DNA from: Dioszegia crocea
Taxonomy: Eukaryota; Basidiomycota; Tremellomycetes; Tremellales; Bulleribasidiaceae
Assembly: GCA_001600615.1 (NCBI GenBank)
Contig: BCKK01000011.1
Location: 62,001 to 126,000, forward strand
Direction of reading: 5' to 3'
DNA: 64,000 nt
The stretch's first letter is position 1, and each line of letters opens with the position of its first letter. The notes under the pieces are model-generated. The model had not been told where the DNA came from. It saw nothing but the letters and a program-made list of their open reading frames with translations, and searched no databases. The position numbers and the translations under genes are program-made. Below, piece after piece: positions 11,186 through 22,937 of this stretch.

Positions 11186-12532
11186 TTACTTGCCCCATGA
11201 GAACCACCCGGCCTTCTTCTTCTCCGGCGCAGGATTGTACTCCTTCTGCATCTCGCCAAGGAGCACCTCGAATGCCTTGCCTGGTAGTGTCAGCTGTGTC
11301 CATTCTAGCACGGGCCGTATCCGACTCACCGACATTCTTATTGTCCTTGGCGCTGGACTCCACAAACGCCGCTCCCAACTTCTTCGCCAGCGCGGTACCT
11401 TCCACCGTCGACACGGCCCGGCTAAGAAGTCAGCTATTTCCCCTCAGACATCAATTGGTGGACGTCAAAACTCACTTCTTCTCGCCCAGATCTGTCTTCT
11501 GCCCAACGACGACGCACGGCACCTTCTCCAACCCCGCAAAGTCCAGAATCTTATCATGGACCACTTGGATCATGTCGAAACTCTGACGCGACGTGATGGA
11601 GTACACGAGCACATAGCCATGTACGCCGACAGCGTACTTTGAGGGGAAGAGAGTGTACTCGTCCTATACCGTCAGCCATATTTCCCACTGACCCACTGCA
11701 AAGCTAAGAGACTCACTTGCCCGGCCGAATCAATGATCTCGCAGTCGTAGTCCACACCGTCAAATCGTACAAGCTTGTGGCTCGTCGACTCAATGGTCGG
11801 GAAATACGACTCTTGGTACGTCGGCGGTGCGATGTACTGCTGCGTCAAGGAGGTCTTACCTATATCGTCAGCCACGCTCTGTTTAGTCTGCTGATTGGAC
11901 TCACCGACACTTGGCGCACCCATAATCACGACCTTGCGCTTCATCATGGCCGACATTGAGGGCGGGAGGAAAAGAAAGGTTGGGGATGGAGGAGGGGTGA
12001 GGAGGATTTCCTCGGAAGCAGGGCTTGGGCGACGGCACGGGTGGGACCGGACGAGGCTCGGTCGAGGGATCGGGGGGCTCGGGCGCGAGGGTCGGGGCTG
12101 CTGGTATTGGCCCGGGTACAAGGTAGCGAAGTAGTCGCTACCCTGGGTGGTTGGGAAGGTTGGGCTGGTGGGGCTCGGGACGTCCGGTGTGGCCTGGCGG
12201 GGAGAAGTGGTCAGGCGGAGTCGAGGGAAGGATGATGGAGGGGATCGACGGCGTCCGGAATCATTCGAGCGGACGCGGGAGAGGGGGTTCGCGGGGGTGG
12301 GCGAGAGGTGTTGGCGGTGGGGATGGAGGTAGTGCGAGTACGGCGATGGTGATGAGGATCGCGAGGAAGAGTAGGGAGGTGCGTATGGAGAAGGGAAAAG
12401 ATTTGCGTCAACATATATCTCTTGCGAGGGTAGGGAACGTGTCGATGACGACGGGATTGAAACGGACGGAGAAGGGGTAGAGGGTTTGTTTACACAGTGA
12501 TGGAAGGGGGTGGGGCGGGCCAATACGTCCAT
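11186..12532 (-). CDS. Rheb-like small GTPase with N-terminal extension, no CaaX box
   Basis: A Ras-superfamily GTPase closest to Rheb, the TORC1 activator. The joined G domain has P-loop GAPSVGKT, effector region ESYFPTIES, switch II DSAGQDEY, then VHGYVLVYSITSRQSFDMI (very Rheb-like), G4 as QKTD (11490-11501), and ESSAKDNKNV. The protein stops after KKKAGWFSWGK, with TAA at 11186-11188, so there is no C-terminal cysteine for farnesylation. The G4 Asn is Gln. The ATG at 11956 would give a normal-sized GTPase (MSAMMKRKVV). The frame stays open upstream for more than 190 codons to an ATG at 12532, with Ser/Pro-rich composition, and I chose that start because such a long stop-free run is unlikely in a leader. 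The first intron splits the P-loop. Confidence 0.75.
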
Positions 12533-13830
12533 GCGCGCAGCGCCCAAAGATAAGGGCGGTGGCGCGTGGGTAGATAAGAGGGGGCCGCCCAAAGATGCGA
12601 AACACAACAAACACACAACAAGGGGGTGGGAGTGGGGGCGGGGGGCGAGAAGGTGGTCTGAGCGTGATGGAATTCCCGAGATCCGAAATTGGGTATTGAT
12701 GCCGAAGGCAGGGTGGGTAGGACAAAGGGTAAAGTATATCAGGCGGGTGGCGAGGTATGATTAAACCCCCATCACGCCGGTCTTATATGTCCATGACCCC
12801 CCTTGCAAGGTAGCATCACCCCTCCCTGCCGATGATCCCCGGCTACACGCGCTCATAGCTTCCCGAAGCATCGGGAATGACGCCGCAGTGGAGAAAGGGG
12901 AGGCATGATACGCGTCTGTGCACTGCTGTGTCCGACCCACGAGAAAAAGGGGGAGGCAGGGAAAGAGAACAAAGGGTAAAGGTGAGGTGTGTGTTTAAGG
13001 GTTGTGGCAGGGGAATGTGGATGTGAGGCCTCCTTGCGGCCCGGCCAAGGAGGGGCAAAGGACCATCCTTCCGCCAGTCCGACCACCACGGATGAGCCAG
13101 GGGTAAGGGATAAAGGAAGGGAAGCATGAGCTTTGCTTCTGAAGCGAATCCCTGGGAACCCTCCTTTGGATCCGGGCCAAGGGGGTGAGGGTAGGGATGG
13201 ACGGGATGTGTGAAACAAGCGAGGACAACAATACACGACCCGCACTGAAGTACCGCAGAGAGATTGCACTCACGAACTATCAGGCGGCAGAGCCACAAGT
13301 TTGAAGGTCAAAGGTCGGGATGCACGAGCTAAAGAAATCGATATACGCCTGCTGCGGTTGGATCGGAGGAGCGGACCGAGGTGTCGAAATTCGAATGGAA
13401 GGGAAGAAAGTTTGAATCTGGCTCTTCCAGTCGTTGTTGAGTCAATGTGTAGGATGGGCAAAGAGAAGGCAGTTGGAGGCTGTGGCGAAGGAGCGGGTTC
13501 TTCTCACAAAGGTGTCAGCAGATGATCTCAGATCTTGTTCCATCTACAGCCGAGACGGGAACAGCTTCCGATTACACTCCAAACTGTCTCACATGGCGCA
13601 TGCCGGCAGTACCGCCGTTGTGGCAGATATGCATGAGTTGAGTGGCGCAGACGGAGGGTAATTGACCGCTTTGGGCTGTCATTCAATGCTGTGCGTGCAT
13701 TCACAAGCTAGGCATAGGGAACCATAACTGAAAGGAATACATCTATCGACTAGTATACAACGTTTTACAACCAATACTGATTCCCCGCCCAGATAGTTGC
13801 TACAAGATTGGCTCTCTCATCCGCCAGCGG
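12533..13830. other. Long intergenic region upstream of the Rheb-like gene
   Basis: About 1.3 kb lies between the GTPase start and the stop of the downstream-facing MFS gene. It contains purine-rich tracts on the + strand, which give long but featureless open frames on the - strand. I recognise no gene, RNA or repeat in it. Confidence 0.45.
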
Positions 13831-15611
13831 CTACACCGATGTCGAGGACACTTCGCTCTGGGCCACTGATAACCGCTTCGCATCTGACACTTCCCTTCGA
13901 TGTCTGAGCAGATCCGCAAGTTGAGGCGAAACGATGAGGAGCGCGCCAAGGAAGAAGGCGACTGCGCAGAATATCCCAGCGTAGGTGAATCTGTTGTCGT
14001 GTAGCATGACCAACTCTGTATGTCATCAGCACTCACACTTCGACCGTCCATCTCCAGTAAGGATCAAGTAACTTACGACCACCAATAACAGGTCCGGCAA
14101 GCAGAGTCAAACCCGACAAAGTCCAAATCATCCCCACTCGCATGCCCAATTCCTTCACTGGACTGATCGCCGCGCAAGCAGTCGGGACCAGCGTGATCCA
14201 CGGACCACTGACCAAACCGTACAGGAACAGCCCGACCGCTACTGCCGGCGTAGGGAATGGCCATCCTGTCCAGAAAGCAAGGAGCGTCACGCCGCATGCA
14301 ACGGCACTGCCAATGAAGATCCGGTAGACGCCAAATCTGTCCGCTAGGAAACCGCATAGGGCTCGACCGGCCATAGAGCCTGCTTGAAGGATGGTGACGG
14401 CGTAAGATTGGACAGAGGGGGAGACGCTGTTGGAAGAGGCCAGCAAGGGGGCGTTGAAGTATGGTACGAACCATCTAATTGTGTCAGCAAATGTCTGCCT
14501 TGTGTTTTAAGCGGACATACGCCATCATCACCATGACTGATCCCAAGACCAGCATGAGATATCTCGTTTCTTTGAATGGCATCTTGAGTTGTCGGATTGG
14601 TGGTGGGGTCCGATTCGGCAATCTCGCCTTGAGGAAGAACCATGAGGGAAGCATGAGAGCTGCGTTCATTCCTGCCAATACCAAGATGGTATTCCGGAAA
14701 GCTATCCTGATCAGCTCTGAGCTTCTGTCTTTCGCCGCATTGACTTACTCCACATTTGGAATAGCCTATTCAGCATGATGGGGTAAATCACCCCACCTAG
14801 CCCAACACCAGTAGAAACGAATCCCGTCGCTGTTCCCCTTTTCTTCAAGAACCAGTGCCCGACCACAGCAGTAGCTGGGGTATAGAGTATGGACCCCGAT
14901 ATCCCAAAGCAGGCATGGGCAAGCATGAACTGGTAGTATTTTGTCGAGAATGCCAGACCGATCAGTGCGCCAATCGAGAAGAAGTAGCCTAGGATGACGA
15001 GCAGGCGACAGCCGTTGGAATCGAAATACCGGCCTGCGAGGAGGGAGCCGGAGAATGTCAGAGTGAGCTGGACGGAGGCTATCCATCTGGTTGGTGATCA
15101 GCTCGGCCAATCTCTGTCTTGAAGGATAGAGGTAGCAGCGAAACTTACGATACTTGATATCGACTGTAATCAGACAATTGATTGGCCAGGTACTGAGCTT
15201 GAAAGACTCCAAAGCTAGTCACTGGAAATCAGCACATTTCCAGGTCGATCCGGTACCATTTAGGAACTCACCTAGCCCATGGACACAAAACAGAATAAAC
15301 ACCGTCGAAGCCACAACAGCCCAAGCTTCAAATCCACCATCAGGCGGCGGGCCCATATCCCCCATCTGCAATTCCACATCCGGATGATCCGTCAATACCC
15401 TCTCGAGCAACACAGGATCGGAAGGGAGGGGCGGTGGGTAATTGTCAAAGCCGTCATTGACCAGCGCGGAGGGGTGAGGCGAACGACCAGAGAGGCGGGA
15501 GATCATGGGTGATAGAGTTGGGAAGAGGGGAGAGGGGGACATTGGCGGGGCTAGCGAGATGGGCGGGTGGGGCTGAGGTGGGGGAGTGGGATCCTCCATC
15601 GTGGCAGACAT
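13831..15611 (-). CDS. MFS transporter, monocarboxylate (MCT/Mch) type
   Basis: Twelve-helix permease, probably in the plasma or vacuolar membrane; the substrate is unknown. The ATG at 15611 begins a cytoplasmic tail of about 85 residues rich in Pro/Ser. The MCT-family signature follows: PPPDGGFEAWAVVASTVFILF, where D-G-G-x-x-A/G-W leads into helix 1. Later exons give FGVFQAQYLANQ, SWIASVQLTLTFSGSLLAGRYFD, ATAVVGHWFLKKRGTATGF (the usual loop), a central loop with RTPPPIRQL, and RALCGFLADRFGVYRIF in the second half. The last exon ends VAQSEVSSTSV. I count about eight exons. Fungal relatives include Mch proteins and riboflavin or monocarboxylate carriers, and sequence alone does not decide between them. 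It is transcribed in tandem with the hydrolase gene upstream. Confidence 0.85.
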
Positions 15612-16036
15612 GCGGCGTCGCCGAAATCGATCGTGAGAGAGCTTGACTTGACAGAACCGAGGTGTGAGGATGTATGAGTGCTACATTTACCTCAACACCC
15701 TCTGTTGAGCTGATACTGATGAGTCGAGCATAGACGGCGCGCCGCCATGTCCACAATCTGTCATTTCAGAGTGGAGTTGGAAACTGGGATGGCTATCGGC
15801 CGTAACGTCAAGCCGCATTGGAAAACACAGATTTGGCCCGTGCCTGAATGCGGACCTTAGATAAGCGATTTATCCGGGTGGCAAAAATATGGGTGGCGAG
15901 GACTTGGCAGGTGGCGATGGCATGGAGCATTGTAGCAACGGTACTATAGCCTTCACCCACAGACGACGTAGAAGGGAGGGATGAGGAAGTCAAGACGCCA
16001 AATAAATCATACCAAGCAGCTTCCATATACAAGTAA
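15612..16036. promoter_or_regulatory. MFS gene promoter / hydrolase 3' region
   Basis: This gap of 425 bases lies between two genes on the - strand. It should contain the hydrolase 3' end and the transporter promoter. No distinct motif was recognised. Confidence 0.4.
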
Positions 16037-18989
16037 TCACCAACCCCCTCTTGTCCTTTGCACATTTTGATCCCTCCATCTGTCCGCCCGGTCCTTCTCG
16101 ACCGCCTCAACCCTATCCCTCTCTTCCCTCTCCTCAGTCCGCTTCCCCTCTCTCGCTTCCTCTCCTAGCTTTCTGAACAGGTCCACAAGGACACTTGGGC
16201 TACTCATAAGATTATGACCCTCGCCCACCCGTCGATCAACCGTACTCCCACACACCTCCTCCATCCACGCTATACTCTCTTTACTGATAATCTTATCCTC
16301 TTCCCCGATCCAGACATACGTCGGAGCGACGACATCCTCATACCGAAATCCCCAAGGCCGGTGCGGTTTATTCAGGATGATACGGAGGATATCGGATGTT
16401 GTGCCGGGTTCGCACTCTGCGTGAGAGGCTTGCGAGAGGGCTGTAGAGAAGGCTGGATCGGAAGGAAAGCGGGATTCGGGCAGGATGGATGTTGACCGAA
16501 TCGTCTCGGGTTGCGATACGGGCGGGAAGGTTGTAGCTTGCCAAGGGGTCGACATTGAACGGTCACCCGACGTTCCAGCGGATGTACTCCGGGATATGGC
16601 GCCTGAAGAGTTCGACTCCTCTCGCCTGTGCACCTGTTCCGCCTTTGACGTATTGTCCAGCACAGGCATTGCCAATCCCAGATCCGTAGCGAATGACCCA
16701 AACCCTTCGCCTAGCCCGAAATCAAGCTCACTGGCCGATATAGCCATCCGTGATTGATCAGGCGTTGCCAGCATCTCTGACGAAGGAGTACTGGATGACG
16801 TACCCCTAGACTCAGAAGACGATAAGACCTGGGCAGACCGCATCGCCGCCAGATTCTTCAGAGCGGGCGATCTGCCAATGACAGATACCGCGTCCGACTT
16901 ATCTGGACTAAGGCTGATTCTGCGGGTAGGTTCTGGACGCCGGATTGAAGCAGATGATGAAGCGCCAGGAGGTGGAAGGGATAGGGTTATAGTTGACGCA
17001 CTGGCTGCAGCGCCGTATATGCTCCGACTGCGAGGTTTGGAGGCATTACTGAAGACTGTGCTAGCTCGTCGTATGAGACTAGTAGATTTTGGTATGTCCT
17101 CCAACTCCTCGACTGACAGCTCCGAATCGGTAGAAGTGGATATGGGGAGGGGCGGCGTGACCCGGGCATTGAAACTGATGGGAGCGTATTGTAGTCGTGG
17201 GGCTTTGCCGAGGAAGTATGTCTGCAGCCGATGGTCGGCTGCGGTGGCCGTTCGGATCACTCCTCCAGGTACCCATTTGAGCCATTTTGACACTGCGCAA
17301 TCAGCACTTGATGCCAAGAGGGAGAAGGAGACTTACCATTATCGTGATCCTGACCAACCCACGGTGCGAGCAAATGTACCCTTCCTCTGATCTTCTCCGG
17401 AAACCTCCTCGCAACAGCCATAGCATACGGCGTCCCGGCCGAATGCGCAATGATCTGAAACTTTGTAATTTCCAGCTTGGCCACTACTTGCGCAATAACC
17501 GCCGACCACTCCACCAGACCCCTGTCCACCTGCTCGACCTGGTCTGTTTTTCCATACCCCCATCGATCGACGCAAATGAGTCGTAGACCGTACACAAGAG
17601 CAAGCTGGTCATATGTTGCCAAGAGGTATCGGACGCATCCCACGCCCAGGAAGACAAGAACAGGATACCCATCTGCCTTGCCTACTTCGGAGTATGATAC
17701 GCGGAGAGGTCGATCGGGATAAGGGCGAGGAAAAATGAAGAATTTGTTGAGTGGTTCGGAACGGAGATGGAGAGCCATCTCGTGCGCTTGGTCAGGCTGG
17801 GGAGCGTAGGTAGAGGGAGGGGCGGTGGATGATCGAGTTGTAGCAGGGCGAGTTTTGGGCGCGCCAGGAATAGCAATGTCTGTATCCCAAGAAGAGGAAA
17901 GTGTGCTCTGTGACCGATTTGGGATATTTGGCGGAAGGGATGGGTGTGGCTTTTGCGAGCGGGAAGGGGCAGGCGTGGGGTATATTGAACGATGATCTGA
18001 TAGTGCAGATGTGAATTGGACAGGGGAATGAAGAGGTGATGATGGTTGGGTGGCTGGAGTACCGGGACCAGCCCTAAAATTGGGGATGGATGAAGATCGA
18101 CTGGGGACTATATGCGCGTTCCCGACCGGGGATGAGGATGTCCGCGGGGGTATCTGGGGCGAGGCGGATTTACTCGCAGTCCGCTGACCATAAGAAGGCC
18201 GAGGGGTTACAGGCTTCGAAGTCTCGCCTGTCGATGGACTACTTGGAGATGAAACGGTGCTCGGAGCCAGGCCGAGTTCTTTCCTCGCCCGCGCTGTCGC
18301 TGCCACCATGGCTGTCTGGGCCGAACCTGAGTGTTGACGGATGATATCGTCGATAGATAGAATCGGCGCCTGCTTTTCAGAAGGGAGAGTGAGGGATAAT
18401 CGGGGTGGATTGTGGGCTGATCGGATAGGTGAAGGGGTGCGGGGCGGTATGGGTGATGAAGTCGAACCGTCATTCGCTGGGGATTAGTCGACACTCTTTC
18501 GACCCTTAAATCTGGAGACTCACATCGATCCGATACCAGACCTTCCATACTCCCTTCAGTCTCTTCATACCGCTCATCAGCCATCCCCGCCCTCCTCACA
18601 TCTTCCGCATCTTCCGCCCACTTTCTCGTCCTTTCAAAGCTTCTCTTCTCCTTAAGCGCATGATCACTCTCTGTCGGCAGCATCAATCTCCCCATCTCGA
18701 CCCCTCTAGCCCTATGTGGTAGCTGGTGGGATCGAGCAGGAGTATGCCGCTGTGAAATGGATGGCGGAAAAATTTCTTCGTCCGATGAGGACGACCGGTC
18801 CTTTTGGGCAGATGGGGTCGCGTAAGCCCGCGGCTGGACGATCATTGGTGGGGGCGAGGCGGTACGCGACCGTCTTCCGGAGACAGGTGAGAAGGCGACA
18901 GGGAGAGAGGGAAGTGGGTGTGTGGGCGATCTGTTTTGGGTGAAGGCGTGATATATCGAAGGAGGCTGCGGAGAGGACAGAGATGTCAT
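16037..18989 (-). CDS. Alpha/beta-hydrolase fold protein with long disordered regions
   Basis: Three exons give about 950 residues from the ATG at 18989 (MTSLSSPQPPSIYHAF). The first 300 or so residues are Ser/Pro-rich. The fold starts near FFIFPRPYPDRPLRVSYSE, with GYPVLVFLGVGC (oxyanion-hole area) and LICVDRWGYGKTD. The nucleophile elbow is IAHSAGT, where Ala replaces the usual first Gly. The acid is in YVWIGEEDKI and the base in VGEGHNLMSS, so Ser, Asp and His are all present. Between the nucleophile and the acid there is a Ser-rich insertion of roughly 250 residues in place of a compact cap. The C-terminus is highly charged (EEREERDRVEAVEKD). Substrate and location are unknown; no signal peptide or membrane helix is evident. 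The intron joining exon 1 to 2 is at about 18481-18522. Confidence 0.82.
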
Positions 18990-19707
18990 GATGGGCGCAG
19001 ATAGTTGGGAGGACGGCTGCGTGTGAGGAAAGGATGCGCAAATTTGCTGAGATGGTAAGGGTAGCGCTAGCCAAGCTTGCGGGCCAAAGGGAGGGTGTTT
19101 TGACGGGCAAGGCAAGCCTCGTCCCTTCGTTCGTGTTGACGTGTGTCTCGGACACTCGCTTGCCTAGATGTCGCCGAGATCCGGACGCCTTTTCTCGATT
19201 GCGACGATAGGTATGCGGAGTACTGTGACGGTGAGTCTAGATATGAGCAAGGCTGTACACTCGTCAGCTCTAGTAAGGTTAGTAGTTGTGGGACGAGCAA
19301 GCAAGGGGCAAGGGGGCAGACAGAGTTCAAACCTAATAACACCCCCGCGTGTTTCAGCTTCTGGTACATAGGCCCAAAATTTTGAGAGATCCTCGCTTCA
19401 CAGGCACAGTCAGTCATATGAGGGCCATCGATGCGCTGAATCTCCACATGCTGTGCAGTGATATGCCCAGGGATGCTGTCGAGGTGGATAGATACAGAGG
19501 ACAGTATGATCAGCTCGTCGGCCTCTTGAGCGGACAAGGTTTGCGGGCCCGACGGATGTAGCCGACAGAGGAAAATCGGGCACGATGGGCTGACCTCTGG
19601 AGGTTTATCCGCTCGTTATGATCCATGCTGACGATATATAAAGGTCCAGGCCCTCCCAAAATTGAGACCCACACCCATGTAGCTACTATCTGATTCGAAT
19701 ATACGAC
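18990..19707. promoter_or_regulatory. Divergent promoter region, hydrolase and MFS genes
   Basis: The two starts face away from each other across 718 bases. Small open frames on both strands overlap here but lack protein-like content. A TATA box for the + strand gene is listed separately. Confidence 0.5.
19635..19643 (+). promoter_or_regulatory. Candidate TATA box, TATATAAAG
   Basis: A TATATAAAG sequence lies about 65-73 bases before the ATG of the MFS gene at 19708, a suitable distance if the leader is short. Confidence 0.45.
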
Positions 19708-21649
19708 ATGGAGAAGACGGCATCAGCAATAGGGTCGTCAATCGATGACCACCCAATGCCCCGTCAAGCCCCCGCGGCACCATCGCGCGAACCCAGCAAG
19801 ATTGAGCGGATACAGTCTCGCCTATCAGGGACAGCAGCGACGGGTGGGATACGTACGAGGGACTTTGGGTTCCTCCCGATCCCTAAAAATCGCCAATATG
19901 ATCCGGCGTTGAAGCCAGAGGAGTGCTTTCCGTGGACGTTACGAATGAACTTTGTGTTTGCTGTCTGCTCGGTGAGTCTCGAGGGACTCATACTGGTGAG
20001 GTCTTGTGCTGATTGAGCTAGACTGTATCGGTAGCCAATCTGTATTATGCCCAGCCAATGCTGGTAAAGTGAGTGGCTATGGATAGAGCTATCCCTGAGC
20101 ACCCTGCTGACTAAACAGAGTAGCGGAAGATTTCAATGTAGACTACAACACCGTCGCTCAAGTCTCAACACTCGTTCAGGCGGGGTATGGCTGCGGTATC
20201 CTCCTCGTCTCGCCCCTTGGTGATCTTGTCCGGCGGCGGCAGATGTGTATGCTGCTCATGGCTGCGGCTGGCCTATTGAGTATAGGATGCGCACTGGCCA
20301 CTAGCGTGAGGATGTTAGTGGGGTTTAGCTTCATGGTGGGATTCTGTACGGTGAGTTGATGGTATTCCTTGTGTCTCACGACAGTACTCCAGCTGACATG
20401 CAAGGTAACGCCTCAAATCTGTATTCCCTGGACAGCAGATCTGGCACCAAGCAACATTCGCGCCAAATCAATGAGTATCACTCTATCTGGCCTGATTGTC
20501 GGTCTGGTTCTCGGTCGTGTATTAGCGGGAATCATCTCCAACTTTTCCAGTTGGAGGAATGTTTACTGGATGGCAGTGGGCATACAGAGTTGTAGGTCGC
20601 CTCACATTGGATTAAGTGCTCTTTTGCTGATCTTCGCAGGTGCATTTGGGATAGAATACTTCATGTTCCCCGATACACCAGATAAAGGGCTCAACATATC
20701 TTATCCTCAAGTCGTAAGTCCATCTCAGAAACCATAAGTGGCTGTTGCTGATCTGTAGCTCTGGTCCATGGCTACGTACTATGTCAAATACCCAACCTTA
20801 GCCCAAGCCGGGATCGTCTTCTTCTTAAACAGCGGTAAGCCCAATCTTCCAAATCTGCAGAGAACCCCGCTGAACTCCCACAGCTGTCTTCGCCGGATAG
20901 TAAGCGCAAATCCCATTTCGACCTCAGGCCCAGCTAACGTTTTCAGCTGGACCACCCAAACCTTCCTCCTGACCGACACATACGGCTACAACACCCTCCA
21001 AATCGGCCTTTTAGGCCTACTCGGCCTCGTCGGCGCTCTCCTCGCTCCACAATGGGGCAGACTCGTCGATCGCGTCGTGCCCTGGCTGGGTCAGCTTATC
21101 GGCATCTGCATCGGCTTCACGGGTATGCTAATTGCTTTCGGTGCGGCAACGCACAGTGTTGCCGCGATTGGGTTTTCGATCTTGCTGTATGATTGCGGAA
21201 TGCAATTGTGGCAGGTTAGCAGCTCGTATAGGATTGCAGGGATCGATCCGAAGGCACGAGCGAGGTTGAATGGGTGTACTTTACTGTGTATCTTTGCGGG
21301 GCAGGTACGTACCGTATTGGTCTGAGTGTGGGATAGAATACTGATAGATCAGACTTCTGGCACAGCAATTTTCACCCATCTCTACACTGCACACGGATGG
21401 AGATTGACGGGCGGCGTCATGCTCGCGTTCGTCGGCACGGGTATTCTCGTCTTGCTTGCTCGGGGCCCGCACGAGACGGGGTGGATAGGATGGAGCGGTG
21501 GTGCGCAGCTTTTGAAGAGGGAGGCATTGGTCGATCTGAGTCCACAGGCAATCACGGAAGGGAGGAAGGGTCGGGCGGTTATAATAGGAGAGGATGTCGT
21601 ACTTGCGGAACGAAAAGATCCAGACGTCAGAGGTGATAGACAGGTCTGA
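19708..21649 (+). CDS. MFS transporter, drug/sugar-efflux (AraJ-like) type
   Basis: Twelve-helix major facilitator. The ATG at 19708 starts a tail of about 85 residues (MEKTASAIGSS...), and helix 1 is MNFVFAVCSTVSVANLYYAQP. The A-loop is LGDLVRRRQMCML, between VSPLGD and the following helix. Further segments are NIRAKSMSITLSGLIVGLVLGRVL, NFSSWRNVYWM, and in the second half WTTQTFLLTDTYGYNTLQIGL, LVDRVVPWLGQ and HLYTAHGWRLTGGVML. Seven or eight short introns are present. The cytoplasmic C-terminus ends RKDPDVRGDRQV. The ANLYYAQP motif and overall layout resemble a family of fungal and bacterial MFS proteins annotated as efflux carriers. The substrate is not known. It is a different MFS subfamily from the gene at 13.8-15.6 kb. 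Its stop is only 170 bases from the convergent hypothetical gene. Confidence 0.85.
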
Positions 21650-21819
21650 TTGGAGTCCGGGGCTATAATATGTAGGGTTGTCTCTGGGACGGTCGGTTTC
21701 AAGGCCTCTCAGGGCGCAGGATGATCTAGCTGACGAGCGAATACATGTACTGATTCAGAATGATCTAATCGAGATGTGTGCCTCCTGAATGATCTACCGA
21801 CTCCGAATATAGAACATCA

Positions 21820-22254
21820 CTATATCGGCCGCGCATCCTCTTCCGTCAGCTCCCACGGACGATTCTTGCTCGCAACCTCGGCGCTCGGACCTGCGCCGCT
21901 GTTGCTCACCGCCGAGGTAGAGCCGCCGTTGTTCGCCGTCGAAGTCGAGCCGGCGTCACCCGCCGTCATGCCCTCCGTCTCTGTGGCGGCTCTGATACCG
22001 TATTTGTTGATCAAATTGTTCCAGTCATGCACGGCGAAGTTGTTCTCCAGCTGAGGGGCGAAGTGGTCACGAATCCTGCTGCGAGATGTCTTGTTGCGGA
22101 TGAACACGCTGAGCTCCTCGGTCCTCGCTGCGCCATCTGACGGCGATGTGAAGAAGTCGTATAGGCATTTGCCTTTCGACTTCTCCAAGGTGTGCGACGT
22201 GTCGCTGGGCCAAGCATCGAAGAAGATCCCGGTGTACTCAAGGGCTTTCCCCAT
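21820..22254 (-). CDS. Hypothetical protein
   Basis: A single-exon frame of 144 residues starts at the ATG at 22254 (MGKALEYTGIFFDAWPSD). I recognise no family. The first 95 residues look folded and charged (RNKTSRSRIRDHFAPQLENN, HDWNNLINKYG), and the rest is a Gly/Ser/Thr-rich tail ending WELTEEDARPI. The open frame extends upstream to 22446, but with no ATG in a better position. It is convergent with the MFS gene. The support is protein-like composition and fit into an otherwise empty gap, so it could be spurious. Confidence 0.5.
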   Translation of the reverse strand: MGKALEYTGIFFDAWPSDTSHTLEKSKGKCLYDFFTSPSDGAARTEELSVFIRNKTSRSRIRDHFAPQLENNFAVHDWNNLINKYGIRAATETEGMTAGDAGSTSTANNGGSTSAVSNSGAGPSAEVASKNRPWELTEEDARPI

Positions 22255-22937
22255 GGTCTCGAGTTCGTAGCAGTTGATTTCAGTGCGGTGAGTGGCGGTG
22301 TGGTGCTCGAGGCAGGATCTTGAAGCTGGGAATCGGGATGGGTGGACTTTGTGGACTTGTAGTTGTTTGGACTGAGAAAGGTTGGAGAGGACGTTCAGGA
22401 CTCTGTGCAGGGTAATGACTGCTCGAGGGGAAGACCCGGGAAGCAAGGAATGTTGTGGTTGTTGGTGGATGAGAGAGGTGTTGGCCTTTGGAAATGTATG
22501 TAGTAAGGACGTTGATCAAAGTAGGGGGGGAAATCCAGAACCACGCTCGGAAAGTAGAGGAGGGGGAGAGAAAGCCGCTGGTCCCCAAATGCTGGCGGCC
22601 CCTTTGATGTCCCCCTTGTTACAGCTTTGAGCCCCTGACATGGTGAAAGGACGATCGTCCGGCAGTACATGACGCTCACGCACGTGTGTCATGCGTGGCG
22701 GACCGGCCAACCAGTGGGATCTTCTAGAATTGAGTCAATCAGTGCTTCACTGCCTGTACCAGGACGTCAAATTCGGATATTAGTTCGGCATCGAACATCA
22801 ATTAATTGGGATCGAGTCCGGGATGGGACTTTATGGATTCTGGCATGCAGTTCCAGCAGATCTGCGTGACCCGATTCGTATGACTTCAATCGATGATATT
22901 TCGACCGCTCTAGAGGGCAAGCCGGCGTTCGGAGCAA
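22255..22937. other. Intergenic region between hypothetical gene and IDP1
   Basis: This stretch of 683 bases should hold the promoter of the hypothetical gene and the 3' untranslated region of IDP1. It includes a short T- and C-rich stretch on the - strand, but no RNA gene or repeat was recognised. Confidence 0.4.

Noticed and set aside
11100..11186. A possible extra exon that would restore a CaaX box in the Rheb-like gene
   Set aside because: A GTAAAC donor overlaps the stop codon and an acceptor exists downstream, but the resulting frame has a Cys followed by more residues rather than a CaaX and stop.
12843..13298. Overlapping - strand open frames of up to 151 codons
   Set aside because: Several frames are open at once in a pyrimidine-rich stretch, and no translation resembles a protein. 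No intron signals join them to a neighbour.
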